A stretch of 59,414 nucleotides of DNA from contig JAEZTB010000043.1 of NCBI GenBank assembly GCA_023443745.1, positions 1 to 59,414 of the forward strand, given 5' to 3'. This document shows positions 25,240 to 34,574 of this stretch, piece after piece. Numbering within the stretch: position 1 is the stretch's first letter; each line of letters starts with the position of its first letter. Under the pieces are notes generated by a model that saw only the letters and a program-made list of their open reading frames with translations, did no database searches and was not told the DNA's origin. Source of the stretch: Bacillota bacterium (lineage in GTDB: Bacteria > Bacillota > Clostridia > DSM-8532). The translations under genes were made by a program, and so were the position numbers.

Positions 25240-26202
25240 TCAATAATTGTTGTTCAAAAGCCAGCGTTCTGCTTCATCAAGATTATTATAGACTCTAAAT
25301 GTATTACCTCTGTTGCTCTCGGAAATAAGCTCCGCAAACTTGCCTTTGATCCTGCTGTTATCAAGCACTGCTACCGTCTTGATATGATACAATACAAATT
25401 TCTGTAATATTGCCCCTGCAACGCCGGTTTTTAATTGCAGAAACGCATCGGACAATCTTTCTCCATGGATCAGTAAAAGGTTCGTCCCGTTCTCTGCGCA
25501 AATAGACAGGAGCTCCAATGCATCACGCTCCGATTGAATAAGTGCTCCCGGATGGTCTAATTTTACATATTTTTGGTTATCCTTCTCCACGATCTGATAT
25601 TCCATTACTTTTTCCTCCCTATTAGTCACATTAGCATCACCTGCGTTTGTCTCGTACTCTGCACTGTCAAAATGCTGAAGTGTCTGCCGGACTTTATTCA
25701 CCCACTCCAGCTCACCTTCATGCCTTTGTAGGACATTATCATAGAGTAATCTCCAAATGGCTGCTTCTCTAGGTGTTCGATCCGGAGAGAAGAAGCCTAT
25801 CTTCATCTTCTCCTGCTGAACAGCAATCAGACTTTTTACTTCCTGTTCATACCTGTCCAACAGCATCCCTATCTCGTTGTTATTCAGCTGTGCTGTCCAT
25901 GCCAGCTGGATAACAAAAGTATTCCTCGTTTCAGGCGCTTCCGGAAAAGACAGGGCCCATTGTTTTAACTCTGCTAAACCGGCTTTTGTGATTGTATATA
26001 TTTTTTTTGATGGTGAACTGTCTTGATGAAAAACCTCACTCGTTACATAGCCTTCATTATAAAGTTCGAGCAATGCTTTATAAATCTGATTGTTATTGCC
26101 GGACCAATGCATAAAAGGTGATTCCTGCATAATCCTTTTAAGGTCATAGCCTGTAAACGGCTTATAACTCAGCAGTCCTAAAATGGCATACATAATTGAC
26201 AT
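25240..26202 (-). CDS. PadR-family regulator fused to a DUF4180 domain
   Basis: A 320-residue fusion. Residues 1-85 are the PadR winged helix (AILGLLSYKPFTGYDLKRIM, then QIYKALLELYNEGYV); 90-180 are the PadR C-terminal helical dimerisation part; from about 200 a DUF4180 domain begins with its own MEYQIVEKDNQKYVKL and continues through SERDALELLSIC, LLLIHGERLSDAF and LKTGVAGAILQKFVLYHIK. DUF4180 usually occurs as a stand-alone small protein beside a PadR gene; here a linker around residues 178-200 (ETNAGDANVTNREEKV) joins them. DUF4180 may act as the ligand sensor. The SD (GTGAGG) lies in the stem of a 48-bp palindrome directly upstream. Confidence 0.85.
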   Translation of the reverse strand: MSIMYAILGLLSYKPFTGYDLKRIMQESPFMHWSGNNNQIYKALLELYNEGYVTSEVFHQDSSPSKKIYTITKAGLAELKQWALSFPEAPETRNTFVIQLAWTAQLNNNEIGMLLDRYEQEVKSLIAVQQEKMKIGFFSPDRTPREAAIWRLLYDNVLQRHEGELEWVNKVRQTLQHFDSAEYETNAGDANVTNREEKVMEYQIVEKDNQKYVKLDHPGALIQSERDALELLSICAENGTNLLLIHGERLSDAFLQLKTGVAGAILQKFVLYHIKTVAVLDNSRIKGKFAELISESNRGNTFRVYNNLDEAERWLLNNNY

Positions 26203-26209
26203 AACAACA

Positions 26210-26260
26210 CCTCACTCACTATCATATGTTAATTGTAACATATGATAGTGAGTGAGGCAA
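26210..26260 (-). promoter_or_regulatory. 48-bp perfect palindromic operator with embedded promoter and ribosome binding site
   Basis: Perfect 22-bp arms (26210-26231 and 26236-26257) flank a 4-nt ATTG loop, 8 bp upstream of the padR ATG. On the minus strand TTGCCT (26255-26260), 17 bp, TACAAT (26232-26237) makes a promoter whose -10 is at the palindrome centre. The GTGAGG ribosome binding site is the outer end of the proximal arm. Confidence 0.8.
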
Positions 26261-26291
26261 TATGGGTTTTTGAAATGTCATAATCAAATTA

Positions 26292-27398
26292 TCATTTTAA
26301 GTAAATGATGCTGCTGTTATAGTTTCTTCCCTCAAGTTCCGTAACGGCAATTTTTTTACCCGAAGGACTCCAGCAGGTCCCTGCGTCTCCTGTATTTACC
26401 GCAATTTGCATGGACTTGCCGGTTATTACATCGTACAGATAGAGTCCGCTGCTGGTTGTGCCGTTGATGACGGATTCGAGCCGGTAAGCGATCATCCGTT
26501 GGTCAGGTGACCAGGATACTCCGGTTACCTCCGTTCCCTCTGCGATGGTCCTCAAGATTTTTCCCTCAGCATCGGCAACAAGAAGCCTTCTCGTCGATCC
26601 CACCCCTTGAGAAATCAGGATATGCTTCCCATCGGGCGAGGGAGTGATTCCATCTGCGTTTTCCACCTGCAGATTCTTCTTTTCCCCGGTTGCCTGATTC
26701 AGCATATACAGCTGGAAGGTGGGGCCGTCGGTGGTTATATAATAGATTTTGTCCTGTGTTTTTTTCACCGTGAACAATTGCTCCTCCTGGAGCTCGGCAA
26801 TCTGTGTGACTTTCCTTGCCGTATCGGCCATATAAGCACCTCCGGCGTAGGAAGCACCGATCACATTTTGAGCGTCAGCCCACTCGGCCGTATACGCAAT
26901 CCCGATATTGTCCTTTGCTACGGAGGATTGCTCCCCGCCGTCCATGCTCATCAGATAGTGGGCGGTATCTCCGATAGAGTACTCATAGTACAACAGGTGT
27001 TTTTTATCGGGAGACAGCGTCGCCCCGCCGAGAAACATATTCTTTTGGGCTTTTACTGTTTTGTATTCTTTGGTGTCCAGATTGTACAGGTATAAGCTTC
27101 TGGGGTAGAATTCCGCATTCTCCATGAGGCTCATTTTCCCAAGCTCCCGGTTTTCCTTTGCAAGGACGACGGTCTGCTCATCAAACCAGTCGGTAATTTC
27201 CATTCCTTCATATTTATCAATCTTTTCGACGGAAATAGGGATAGGATCGGTCTCAGTGTTACCATTCTCAATAATAACAATGCTTTTATCCGGCTCTTTG
27301 ATCACTGTTCTATTTCCTTCCTGCTGCATATTGCAGGCAGTAAAAGTCAGTAGGACTGCTAGGGTTGCAGCGATTTTTGCTTCTTTCATCTTTTTCAT
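26292..27398 (-). CDS. TolB-like beta-propeller lipoprotein
   Basis: A 368-residue lipoprotein: the signal peptide ends in the lipobox LTFTAC with the lipidated Cys at residue 22. After a short linker come WD40/PD40-type propeller blades with repeated SPDKKHLLYY, SPDGKHILIS, SPDQRMIAY and SPSGKKIAVTE motifs, as in TolB and related periplasmic or surface propellers. It follows the histidine kinase by 62 nt on the same strand and ATG has an AAAGGAGGCG site, so it is probably the third gene of the two-component unit and may modulate the kinase from outside, much as YycH/YycI-type or LpqB-like lipoproteins do for their kinases. That role is inference. Confidence 0.8.
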   Translation of the reverse strand: MKKMKEAKIAATLAVLLTFTACNMQQEGNRTVIKEPDKSIVIIENGNTETDPIPISVEKIDKYEGMEITDWFDEQTVVLAKENRELGKMSLMENAEFYPRSLYLYNLDTKEYKTVKAQKNMFLGGATLSPDKKHLLYYEYSIGDTAHYLMSMDGGEQSSVAKDNIGIAYTAEWADAQNVIGASYAGGAYMADTARKVTQIAELQEEQLFTVKKTQDKIYYITTDGPTFQLYMLNQATGEKKNLQVENADGITPSPDGKHILISQGVGSTRRLLVADAEGKILRTIAEGTEVTGVSWSPDQRMIAYRLESVINGTTSSGLYLYDVITGKSMQIAVNTGDAGTCWSPSGKKIAVTELEGRNYNSSIIYLK

Positions 27399-27460
27399 AT
27401 TGCATCGCCTCCTTGACTTTCATCTTATCAGGGTTTTGTATCGGAAATATAACCGTTTGT

Positions 27461-28939
27461 TTAAAAATTGTAAACTTTTTCTTCTTTTTTATAAGACGGG
27501 AAGCTCAAGCGGAAGGTTGAGCCTTCGGGACCGGTTTTAAACAATGCAACCGTTCCTCCCTGTTTTTCAACAAGTTTTTTGACAAGGGACAGGCCCAATC
27601 CGGTACCGCCGCTCTGCCGGGAACGGTTTTTATCCACGGTGTAAAAGGGCTCAAAGATTTTAAATTCAGCCTCCGCCGGCATACCGATGCCCGTATCGAT
27701 GATTTCAACAAATACGCTGGAACGCTCTGAATAACTTTTTATTCGAATGCTGCCCAGCGTTTTATTGTATTTGATGGCATTGTCTATAAGATTTACGAGA
27801 ATAATGACCATGCTTTCTCTATCGGCTTCGATAAACGCCTCTGTAAGCTCGGTTTCCAACTGTATTCCAAACTTATCCATCTTACCTTTTAAGCTGCCGC
27901 AAACCTGAAGGATGATCTGCCTGACATCGATTTTTTCCATTGTGTATTCAAAATCATATTTTTCCAGGGCAGATAATTGCAGAACCTTGTCCACCATCTC
28001 ATACAGCCGCTCGGTTTCCTGCCCGATATTGATCCTTGCCGTTTCCATCAGTTCCGCATCATCGGGGTACATTTCCAGAAGGTCGATATATGCTTTGACC
28101 GATGTCAGCGGTGTTTTAAATTCATGAGTAACATTTCCAATGAACTGCTTTTGTTGTTTTTCCAGTTGAGACAGCTTGGTGACTGCAAGTGTAAGCTTCT
28201 GTTGTTCGGCCTGCATGTCCCCGATGGTTTTTACGATCTGCCTGCTCATGTCGTAAATCCCTTCCCCCAGCTTTCCCAGCTCGTCTCTCCGACGCGGGAC
28301 CTCTATCTCGTATTGGCCTACCCGGATACGGTCAACCATATTTTTCAGCTTTAAGATTCCATTGGCAAAGGAATTAAAGTAAAAGTAACCGAGCATGAAG
28401 CTTACAATGAAAACACCGGCACCAATATAAACGAAGAGCGTCCTGATGTAATTATAGAACTCAAGATTTCGCACCAGTGAATAATAAAGCTGTACGACTC
28501 CTATTTGTTCGCTGCCTGCCGTTAATGGCGCAAGGTAATATAGGGAATCGCGCTCCACCTGATAGGCGATTTTATTTTGCAGCGCAAAAGAAAGGGCTTT
28601 TTCTACATTTCCGGTTTCGCTTTTAGCTACGGATTCCCCGGTTTTTTTTCCGTTTTTGTCGTATAGCACGACCAATTGCCCGCTGACCCTGCTCAGCTGT
28701 TTTGCCAGCTCGTTTCCGCCGGAAGCTAAAAAGGTTTCGGGCATCGTAGAGGATTCGCCAAGACTCAACTGAATAAAATACAAATTCGCCGTCCTGGCCT
28801 GCTGTGCCAAAAACGTTTCATACTGCACCTGTTGATCCTTTTTTATCCCATCCAGCACCAGGATGCTTAAAATTGTCACCGTGAGCAGTAAAAGCACCGC
28901 CAGGAAAACACTAAATTTGATTTTTATACTTGTTCTCAT
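27461..28939 (-). CDS. Sensor histidine kinase (OmpR-partner type)
   Basis: A 492-residue kinase. First membrane helix at about 8-30, an extracellular sensor (about 31-165), second helix about 168-190, HAMP about 190-245, HisKA with FIGNVTHEFKTPLTS (phospho-His near 273) and HATPase_c with LVNLIDNAIKYN (N box), DTGIGMP (G1), FEPFYTVDKNR (F box) and GGTGLGLS (G2). All catalytic motifs are intact. It follows the response regulator by 15 nt and is followed by the TolB-like lipoprotein. The extracellular region has no recognised fold beyond a likely dCache/PAS-type domain. Signal unknown; cell-envelope stress is a common theme. Confidence 0.88.
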   Translation of the reverse strand: MRTSIKIKFSVFLAVLLLLTVTILSILVLDGIKKDQQVQYETFLAQQARTANLYFIQLSLGESSTMPETFLASGGNELAKQLSRVSGQLVVLYDKNGKKTGESVAKSETGNVEKALSFALQNKIAYQVERDSLYYLAPLTAGSEQIGVVQLYYSLVRNLEFYNYIRTLFVYIGAGVFIVSFMLGYFYFNSFANGILKLKNMVDRIRVGQYEIEVPRRRDELGKLGEGIYDMSRQIVKTIGDMQAEQQKLTLAVTKLSQLEKQQKQFIGNVTHEFKTPLTSVKAYIDLLEMYPDDAELMETARINIGQETERLYEMVDKVLQLSALEKYDFEYTMEKIDVRQIILQVCGSLKGKMDKFGIQLETELTEAFIEADRESMVIILVNLIDNAIKYNKTLGSIRIKSYSERSSVFVEIIDTGIGMPAEAEFKIFEPFYTVDKNRSRQSGGTGLGLSLVKKLVEKQGGTVALFKTGPEGSTFRLSFPSYKKEEKVYNF

Positions 28940-28954
28940 ATCCGCCGCCTTCCA

Positions 28955-29638
28955 TTACCGGCCTGAAGCTTTATAGCCTACTCCGTGCACGGTCTGCAGG
29001 ATATCTTGAAAACCGGACCCTAGTTTTTTTCTCACCCGCTGGATGTGTATATCCACAGTCCGGGTCCCGCCGATATATTCCATACCCCATATTGAGTCCA
29101 AAAGCTGATCCCTTGAATAAACTCTTTCAGGGTTGGCAGTCAGAAGTGCCAGCAGGTCAAATTCCTTGGGCGTCAGATCCAGCAGCTCCTCACCGGCAAC
29201 CGCCTTTCTCTGCTGCAAATTGAGCATTAATCCCTTGATGTGGATTTCAGCTTGCACCTGCTCCTCCACTTTCACCTGTAAGCGCCTTAGCAAAGACTTC
29301 AGCCGTGCAAGCAGTTCCCGCATATCAAAAGGCTTTGTGATATAGTCATCCGCCCCCAGCTCGAGACCCACCACTTTGTTTACGATGTCCTCCTTTGCCG
29401 TTAGAAGGATGATACCCACCCGACTCCTATTTTCCAGCTTTCTCAGCACTCCATAACCGTCTATACCCGGCAGCATGACATCAAGAATCATCGCATCGGG
29501 TTTAAACAGATCAAATTTCTTCAAGGCTTCTTCCCCGTTATATGCAGCTTCTACCGTGAAGCCTTCTCTCTTCAAGGCATACACTATCGGGTCAGCGATG
29601 TTCTTCTCATCATCGATCACTAATATTTTTTGATTCAT
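28955..29638 (-). CDS. OmpR/PhoB-family response regulator
   Basis: A 227-residue regulator: receiver domain at about 1-120 with acidic pocket VIDDE near the start, phospho-acceptor Asp in LDVMLPG (about residue 53), Thr in LLTAK and Lys in DYITKPF; then a winged-helix output domain (about 130-225) with LTPKEFDLLALL, RDQLLDSIWG and RTVDIHIQRVRKKLG. ATG at 29638 is preferred over the GTG one codon upstream. First gene of a regulator-kinase-lipoprotein unit. Target genes are not visible, although the large SLH protein lies immediately upstream on the same strand behind a terminator. Confidence 0.9.
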   Translation of the reverse strand: MNQKILVIDDEKNIADPIVYALKREGFTVEAAYNGEEALKKFDLFKPDAMILDVMLPGIDGYGVLRKLENRSRVGIILLTAKEDIVNKVVGLELGADDYITKPFDMRELLARLKSLLRRLQVKVEEQVQAEIHIKGLMLNLQQRKAVAGEELLDLTPKEFDLLALLTANPERVYSRDQLLDSIWGMEYIGGTRTVDIHIQRVRKKLGSGFQDILQTVHGVGYKASGR

Positions 29639-29764
29639 CACTTCAATCCTTAAATCGTTTTCTATTCAACTTAATAGTATCACATTTCTTTGTAGTATTT
29701 GTTAAATCTGTTTATTAAACTCACTCCCAAACCTAGAAATACCGGGTAAAGACAACGCAAAGGC

Positions 29765-29786
29765 CCGCCCTCTTGTTAGAGGGCGG
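29765..29786. terminator. Hairpin terminator after the SLH protein gene
   Basis: An 8-bp perfect G/C-rich stem (CCGCCCTC with GAGGGCGG) and a TTGTTA loop, 33 nt beyond the minus-strand stop. The T run is better on the plus side (CTTTTT at 29795), but the stem strength and position support termination of the surface protein transcript. Confidence 0.65.
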
Positions 29787-29818
29787 ACCCTGCGCTTTTT
29801 GACAGCCAGCCGTTGTAG

Positions 29819-32800
29819 TTATTTCATCTTTCTAATGCCGTTTTCATCGACCTCATAGCCATCCACTTTGGTGCTTTTGGCAAGGGACCCGTTGGCATAG
29901 AAGTAGTACCATTTTCCGTTATGCTCCAGCCACTTGCCGGACACCATGATGCCATCAGAGGTGAAGTAATACTTGGTATTTTCCTCGGTGAGCCAACCAG
30001 TGACGGCTTGACCGTTTTCACCGATGTACAGCCACTGTTCGGCATCATTCCGGCTCCAGCCCCGTGCCGTGCCCTCGTCGATGACGAACTCCACGAACCG
30101 GCGCAGGATGATCGATGCTTCCGCGCGGGTAGCGTTACCCTGTGGGTCGAACAGGTTGCCTATTTTGCCGACGATAACACCTGTCTGCTGGACAGCTGTT
30201 ACCGCATCCTTTGCGTAGGCAGCAATCTTCGCACTATCCGAGAATGTGACTGCTACGATGGAAATTGGCATCTTATAGCCGGTAGCCTTGGCATAGTTAA
30301 CCATCATCACAGCTATCTGCTCACGGGTAATCGGGTCATTTGGCCCGAATTTTCTATTGCCATAGCCTGACACGATCTTGTTTTTGACCGCCCACTCAAT
30401 GTAGGGCATAGCGGGGTCGCTGTTTTTTACATCGGTGAAGCTGCTGGTTTTGTAGCTGTGCACGTCCGCACCGGAAAGCCTGCCCAGTGCCATGAGGAAA
30501 TCGGCGCGTACGATTGCGGTATTTGGTGCAAAGGTGGTTTCGCTTGTACCGCTGATCAGATCACGGCTGGTGACAAAATCAATGTTGTCCTTCGCCCAGT
30601 GCTTTGCCGTGTCGGTAAAGGCCGGAGCAGAGGCTTTGTAGCCTACGCCGTAGGTTGACAGGCTGTTTCTGTTGAAAATCAGTCTGCCATTGTTGTAGCC
30701 GGAACTGTTCAGAAGCTGCGGCCTGCCGTTTCTGTCAACATACACGCCGAACAGGTTGGCGGTACTTTCTTTGGCTGTAGCGTTGTAAGCAATACCCAAT
30801 GTGACCGCACCTTGGCCGAAGTTAGTAATATATTCGGTCTCACCGTTCTTCTGATAGCCCACGGTGATGTCAAACACCGGACGGGAGCCGATCAGTTCCT
30901 TTGCCGCTTCGGACAGCTTGGTCTGCGCCCTTGCCGAAACCGTAACGTTACCGGTTGACTGTCTGTCAATCTCAGCAATGGCTCCTGCGTCAAGGGTAAT
31001 GTCAAGCACAGCCGAGCCGATTTTGATAAACCTCACGCCAGCTTCTTTCAGACGGTCGATGGCCCCCGCATCAATGGTTGCGTTCAGGTCGGTATAGCTG
31101 CCGCTTCCTGTGATGCCGAAATCCACAGCAATGCCATCAACGATATTGCCGGATTTTTCAGCCGTATCCTGTGCTGCCTTGATAGCGTTCCTCACCATCT
31201 GCTCAGTGATGTTTGCAGAGAGAACGCCGTCCTTCACCGTACCGGAAACGCTCATTTTTGCCACAGTTGGCATATTGGGCTGCTTGTCGATGGTAATGTC
31301 TGTTGCCGGAGGTGCAGGCGTATAGCCGCCACCACCGCCGCCCGAGTCGCCGCCCGTCCAATAAGCATACACGGTCATATTGGAAGTAACAGGGGTAGAA
31401 GCGTTAAAACTTGTTCCGCTTCCGCCTGTTCCCGTATACCATCCACTGAACGTATAGCTGCCATTGGCTGGATTAGCAGGCAGAGCGTCTATTGTTGTGG
31501 TCGGTGAAACAACGGTTTTCGTTGTATGTAGCGAGCTTCCGTTCATAAAGGTCACGGTATAGGTATAGCTCGGAGGAGGCTGTGTCACTGCCGCTGTCGC
31601 TGTACTTGTCACTGCTCCTGTTTCCACGCTTGATGTGATTTCCAGTGTGATGGTCTTGTCGAGGTCTGCTACGGCTACTGTGTAGCTTGTGCTTGTACCT
31701 ACTTGTATTCCGTCCGCTTTCCAGACATAGGTCAGTGTACCGGTGTTATTTCCACCGTCAAGGGAACCGTTCAGTACATCGCCGATTCTAGGATTTATAT
31801 TGCTGATGACCGCCGTACCTGCAAGTGCATTTGCCGGCTCGTGGTCGGTCGTCACGCTAAAGCCAGTGCTTGCTACCGATGCTTCCGTATCGGAGGTTTC
31901 TACCACTTTCTGATAGAACGTATACGCTGTGTTTGCCGTCAGGCTAACAAATACATTGCTGGTCTGCCATGTGCTGCCATCCATGGAAAAGACATAAAGC
32001 CCGTTTGCCTCCAGCGTAACGCTATTGTGGGTCTTTGACGAGAGCGTTGGTGCTGACGGAGCCGCCGGAGCCGCTTTCTTTGCCACTGCCATTGTCGCTG
32101 TACTTGTCACTGCACCTGTTTCCACGCTTGATGTGATTTCCAGCATGATGGTCTTGCCGAGGTCTGCTGTGGCTACTGTGTAGCTTGTGCCTGTACCTAC
32201 TTGTCTGCCATTCGATTTCCACATAAAGGTCAGCGTACCGGAGTTATTGCCGCCGTCAAGGGAACCGTTCAGTACGTCGCCGATTCTCGGTTCTGTATTG
32301 CTGATAACCGCGGTGCCTACAAGTGCATTTGTCGGCTCGGTATCGGTAGTCACGCTTAAGCCCGTGCTTGCCGCCGATGCTTCCGTATCGGAGGTTTCTG
32401 CCACTTTCTGATAGAACGTATACGCTGTGTTTGCCGTCAGGCTACCAAATACATTGCTGGTCTGCCATGTGGTGCCGTCCATGGAAAACACATAAAGTCC
32501 GTTTACCTCCAGCGTAACGCTGTTGTGGGTCTTTGACGAGAGCGCAGGTACTGACGGAGCCGCCGGAGCCGCTTTCTTCGCCACTGCCGCTGTCGCCGTA
32601 CTTATCACTGTTCCTGTTTCCACGCTTGATGCGATTTCCAGCGTGATAGTCTTGCTAAGGTCCGTTTCGGCTACTGTGTAGCTTGCATCTATGTCTACTT
32701 GGCTGCCGCCCACTTTCCACACATAGGTCAGTGTACCGGTATTATTTCCGCCGTCAAGGGAACCGTTCAGTACATCGCCGATTCTCGGATTTATATTGCT

Positions 32801-34501
32801 TATGACCGCTGTACCTGTAAGCACAGCTGTCGAAGCCATTGCCTTGCTCACCGTAACCGTGGCAGTTTGAGTATCCCAAGTGCTTCCGTTATCCAGCGAA
32901 ACTTTGATGGTGTATACCTTATCTGCCGTTGTAGAGGTATTCTCCGGGAAGGTAAGGGACACGGTCTGATTGGTGCCGCTTCCGGTGGTCGTGCTTGTGA
33001 TATCCGTTGCAGTAGCACCGTCAAAGGCGGTTACCCTGATACCGTTGATGATGTTGGTTCCCGAAACAGTGATAGCTGTTGCGCCACCCGAAGCCGGGAA
33101 TGTCGATATGCCTGCCGCCACGCCTGTGATGGCGGGAGCCGGACTCACCGTAAAGCTGCTGCTTACGCTGGTGAGTCCCCCGCATGTTGCGGTCAGGGTA
33201 TAGGTGCCCGGCCCGGTTACGCCCAGATCGCTGAATGTGGCGAGTCCGCTTTGCAGCGTCACCGTTTGTGTGCCAATCAGCGCCCCCGAACCTGCTAAGG
33301 TGAGCGCCACTGTCACCTGATCTACACTATTGCCTGTTGCCACCTTATTGCCGTATCCATCAAAATACTTAAGCGCCATCTGCGGCTGTGTTGATAAAGC
33401 ATTCCCGCTTATGCCGCTGCCAGGCTGGACAGTCCAAGAGAGCGCAGGAACGCTATGTTGCTTGAGAACTGCGCCGTTGTTCATGCCCGGGTCGGTCACA
33501 TACAGATTGCCTTGCCAGTTTAAAGCGACGCTCAGAGGGGTATTGAAGGTGTTGGGCGAGTCATTCTGCATAACGACCCATGATTGGGCGGCATACGGCA
33601 ATTTGCCATTGGTTTCATACAGCAGCGCTTGGATGCACTTCTTCGACGCATCCGTTACATAAAAATCAAAGCCGTCATTTGAACTGTTTTTGCTGACGAC
33701 AGCAAGGCTGGAGCCGCCTCCCGGCGCAGTGGCTATCTGGATACAAGTGTCAAGTGTAGTCGTGTTGCCAATCTGACCAAAACGAACCCGCCATATTTTT
33801 CCGGTTTTGTCCAGTACAAAAACATCACCAAAACCATTTCGCGGCACGGCAACCGCCGCCAGATCGGCAGTAATATAAGTGCTAAGGTCAACATCTTTCC
33901 AAGTAGTGGGAACATCTTTCCAAAGAACATACACCTTGCGCACGCCAGTCGTTCCAACTGCATACAGGTTCTTGCCCGAATCAACAGCTATGGATGGATA
34001 ATTGATTCCCAGCCCATAGGTGATATCCGTCCAGTTCGTGCCATCAAATTTCCATATTTTTTCCTTGATAGGACTGACATACATATTGTTCGTTGCCACA
34101 TATAAGTTGCCGTCACTTATGAAGCCGCCATCAAGCGCTAGACTGATTGGCGCGTTGGCACTGGTGAAATTGGGATTCCCAGTGCCGCCGATGTCGTTGA
34201 ACGTATATGTTTTGGTGCCCGTGTTGTACGTACCTTTCATGACGCGATAAAAAAACGCATTTGACGTCACATAGATGTTTGGGTTATCTTCAGGGATTTC
34301 GCTATTCACTGCAATGCTAACGGGCGAATACACGCTATGGGTAGTGTCGCCGCTTATAAATCCTCCAAGTTTTGCCCATCCTTCCTGCAAAGGGGTGGAC
34401 ATCGGATCCCCGCCTGCCGCGAAAGCCGTTGTCGGCAGCACGGTAATCACTATCACTATGCACAGCAGCAGGCTCCAGATTCGTTTATGCTTCCTAATCA
34501 T
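29819..34501 (-). CDS. Giant SLH-domain surface protein with Ig-like repeats and choline-binding-type ending
   Basis: A 1560-residue exported protein. Signal peptide 1-28 (ending AFAAGG). About 30-370: a propeller-like region with NHL-like strands (NLYVATNNMYV, SIAVDSGKNLYAVG). About 370-560: filamin/Ig-like domains (TLTATCGGLTSV). About 560-960: tandem 166-residue Ig-like modules. About 980-1045: an InlB B-repeat-like module (YTFSGWYTGTGGSGTSF). About 1070-1290: a domain with DITLDAGAIAEIDRQ and VSARAQTKL, common in clostridial SLH proteins. About 1297-1470: three SLH repeats (HWAKDNIDFV, PYIEWAVKNKIVSGYG, YAKDAVTAVQQTGV) anchoring to wall polymers. About 1480-1560: cell-wall-binding repeats (GWLTEENTKYYF, GKWYYFYANGS). 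Start behind AGGAGGTC. Probably structural or adhesive; no catalytic domain seen. Confidence 0.85.
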   Translation of the reverse strand: MIRKHKRIWSLLLCIVIVITVLPTTAFAAGGDPMSTPLQEGWAKLGGFISGDTTHSVYSPVSIAVNSEIPEDNPNIYVTSNAFFYRVMKGTYNTGTKTYTFNDIGGTGNPNFTSANAPISLALDGGFISDGNLYVATNNMYVSPIKEKIWKFDGTNWTDITYGLGINYPSIAVDSGKNLYAVGTTGVRKVYVLWKDVPTTWKDVDLSTYITADLAAVAVPRNGFGDVFVLDKTGKIWRVRFGQIGNTTTLDTCIQIATAPGGGSSLAVVSKNSSNDGFDFYVTDASKKCIQALLYETNGKLPYAAQSWVVMQNDSPNTFNTPLSVALNWQGNLYVTDPGMNNGAVLKQHSVPALSWTVQPGSGISGNALSTQPQMALKYFDGYGNKVATGNSVDQVTVALTLAGSGALIGTQTVTLQSGLATFSDLGVTGPGTYTLTATCGGLTSVSSSFTVSPAPAITGVAAGISTFPASGGATAITVSGTNIINGIRVTAFDGATATDITSTTTGSGTNQTVSLTFPENTSTTADKVYTIKVSLDNGSTWDTQTATVTVSKAMASTAVLTGTAVISNINPRIGDVLNGSLDGGNNTGTLTYVWKVGGSQVDIDASYTVAETDLSKTITLEIASSVETGTVISTATAAVAKKAAPAAPSVPALSSKTHNSVTLEVNGLYVFSMDGTTWQTSNVFGSLTANTAYTFYQKVAETSDTEASAASTGLSVTTDTEPTNALVGTAVISNTEPRIGDVLNGSLDGGNNSGTLTFMWKSNGRQVGTGTSYTVATADLGKTIMLEITSSVETGAVTSTATMAVAKKAAPAAPSAPTLSSKTHNSVTLEANGLYVFSMDGSTWQTSNVFVSLTANTAYTFYQKVVETSDTEASVASTGFSVTTDHEPANALAGTAVISNINPRIGDVLNGSLDGGNNTGTLTYVWKADGIQVGTSTSYTVAVADLDKTITLEITSSVETGAVTSTATAAVTQPPPSYTYTVTFMNGSSLHTTKTVVSPTTTIDALPANPANGSYTFSGWYTGTGGSGTSFNASTPVTSNMTVYAYWTGGDSGGGGGGYTPAPPATDITIDKQPNMPTVAKMSVSGTVKDGVLSANITEQMVRNAIKAAQDTAEKSGNIVDGIAVDFGITGSGSYTDLNATIDAGAIDRLKEAGVRFIKIGSAVLDITLDAGAIAEIDRQSTGNVTVSARAQTKLSEAAKELIGSRPVFDITVGYQKNGETEYITNFGQGAVTLGIAYNATAKESTANLFGVYVDRNGRPQLLNSSGYNNGRLIFNRNSLSTYGVGYKASAPAFTDTAKHWAKDNIDFVTSRDLISGTSETTFAPNTAIVRADFLMALGRLSGADVHSYKTSSFTDVKNSDPAMPYIEWAVKNKIVSGYGNRKFGPNDPITREQIAVMMVNYAKATGYKMPISIVAVTFSDSAKIAAYAKDAVTAVQQTGVIVGKIGNLFDPQGNATRAEASIILRRFVEFVIDEGTARGWSRNDAEQWLYIGENGQAVTGWLTEENTKYYFTSDGIMVSGKWLEHNGKWYYFYANGSLAKSTKVDGYEVDENGIRKMK
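31600..32840 (-). repeat. 498-bp tandem repeat (166-codon Ig-like module, about 2.5 copies)
   Basis: The same motif (CGATTCT at 31783, 32281 and 32779) recurs at exactly 498 bp, and surrounding sequence is nearly identical over two full units and a half unit. Each unit encodes an ISNxxPRIGDVLNGSLDGGN module plus a LSSKTHNSVTLE module. High identity implies recent duplication or concerted evolution. Confidence 0.9.
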
Positions 34502-34574
34502 TTCTCATGACCTCCTTGTATCGTTTTTCTTCTTCATTATTTTTCCATTCGCTTCCTCGGGTTGCTCATCGCCG

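Noticed and set aside
26210..26257. The long palindrome as a rho-independent terminator of the TolB gene
   Set aside because: No T run on either side and it lies over a good promoter next to a start codon; an operator fits better.
32699..33298. 199-codon plus-strand frame within the SLH gene
   Set aside because: Antisense shadow; its repeats merely mirror the 498-bp tandem units.
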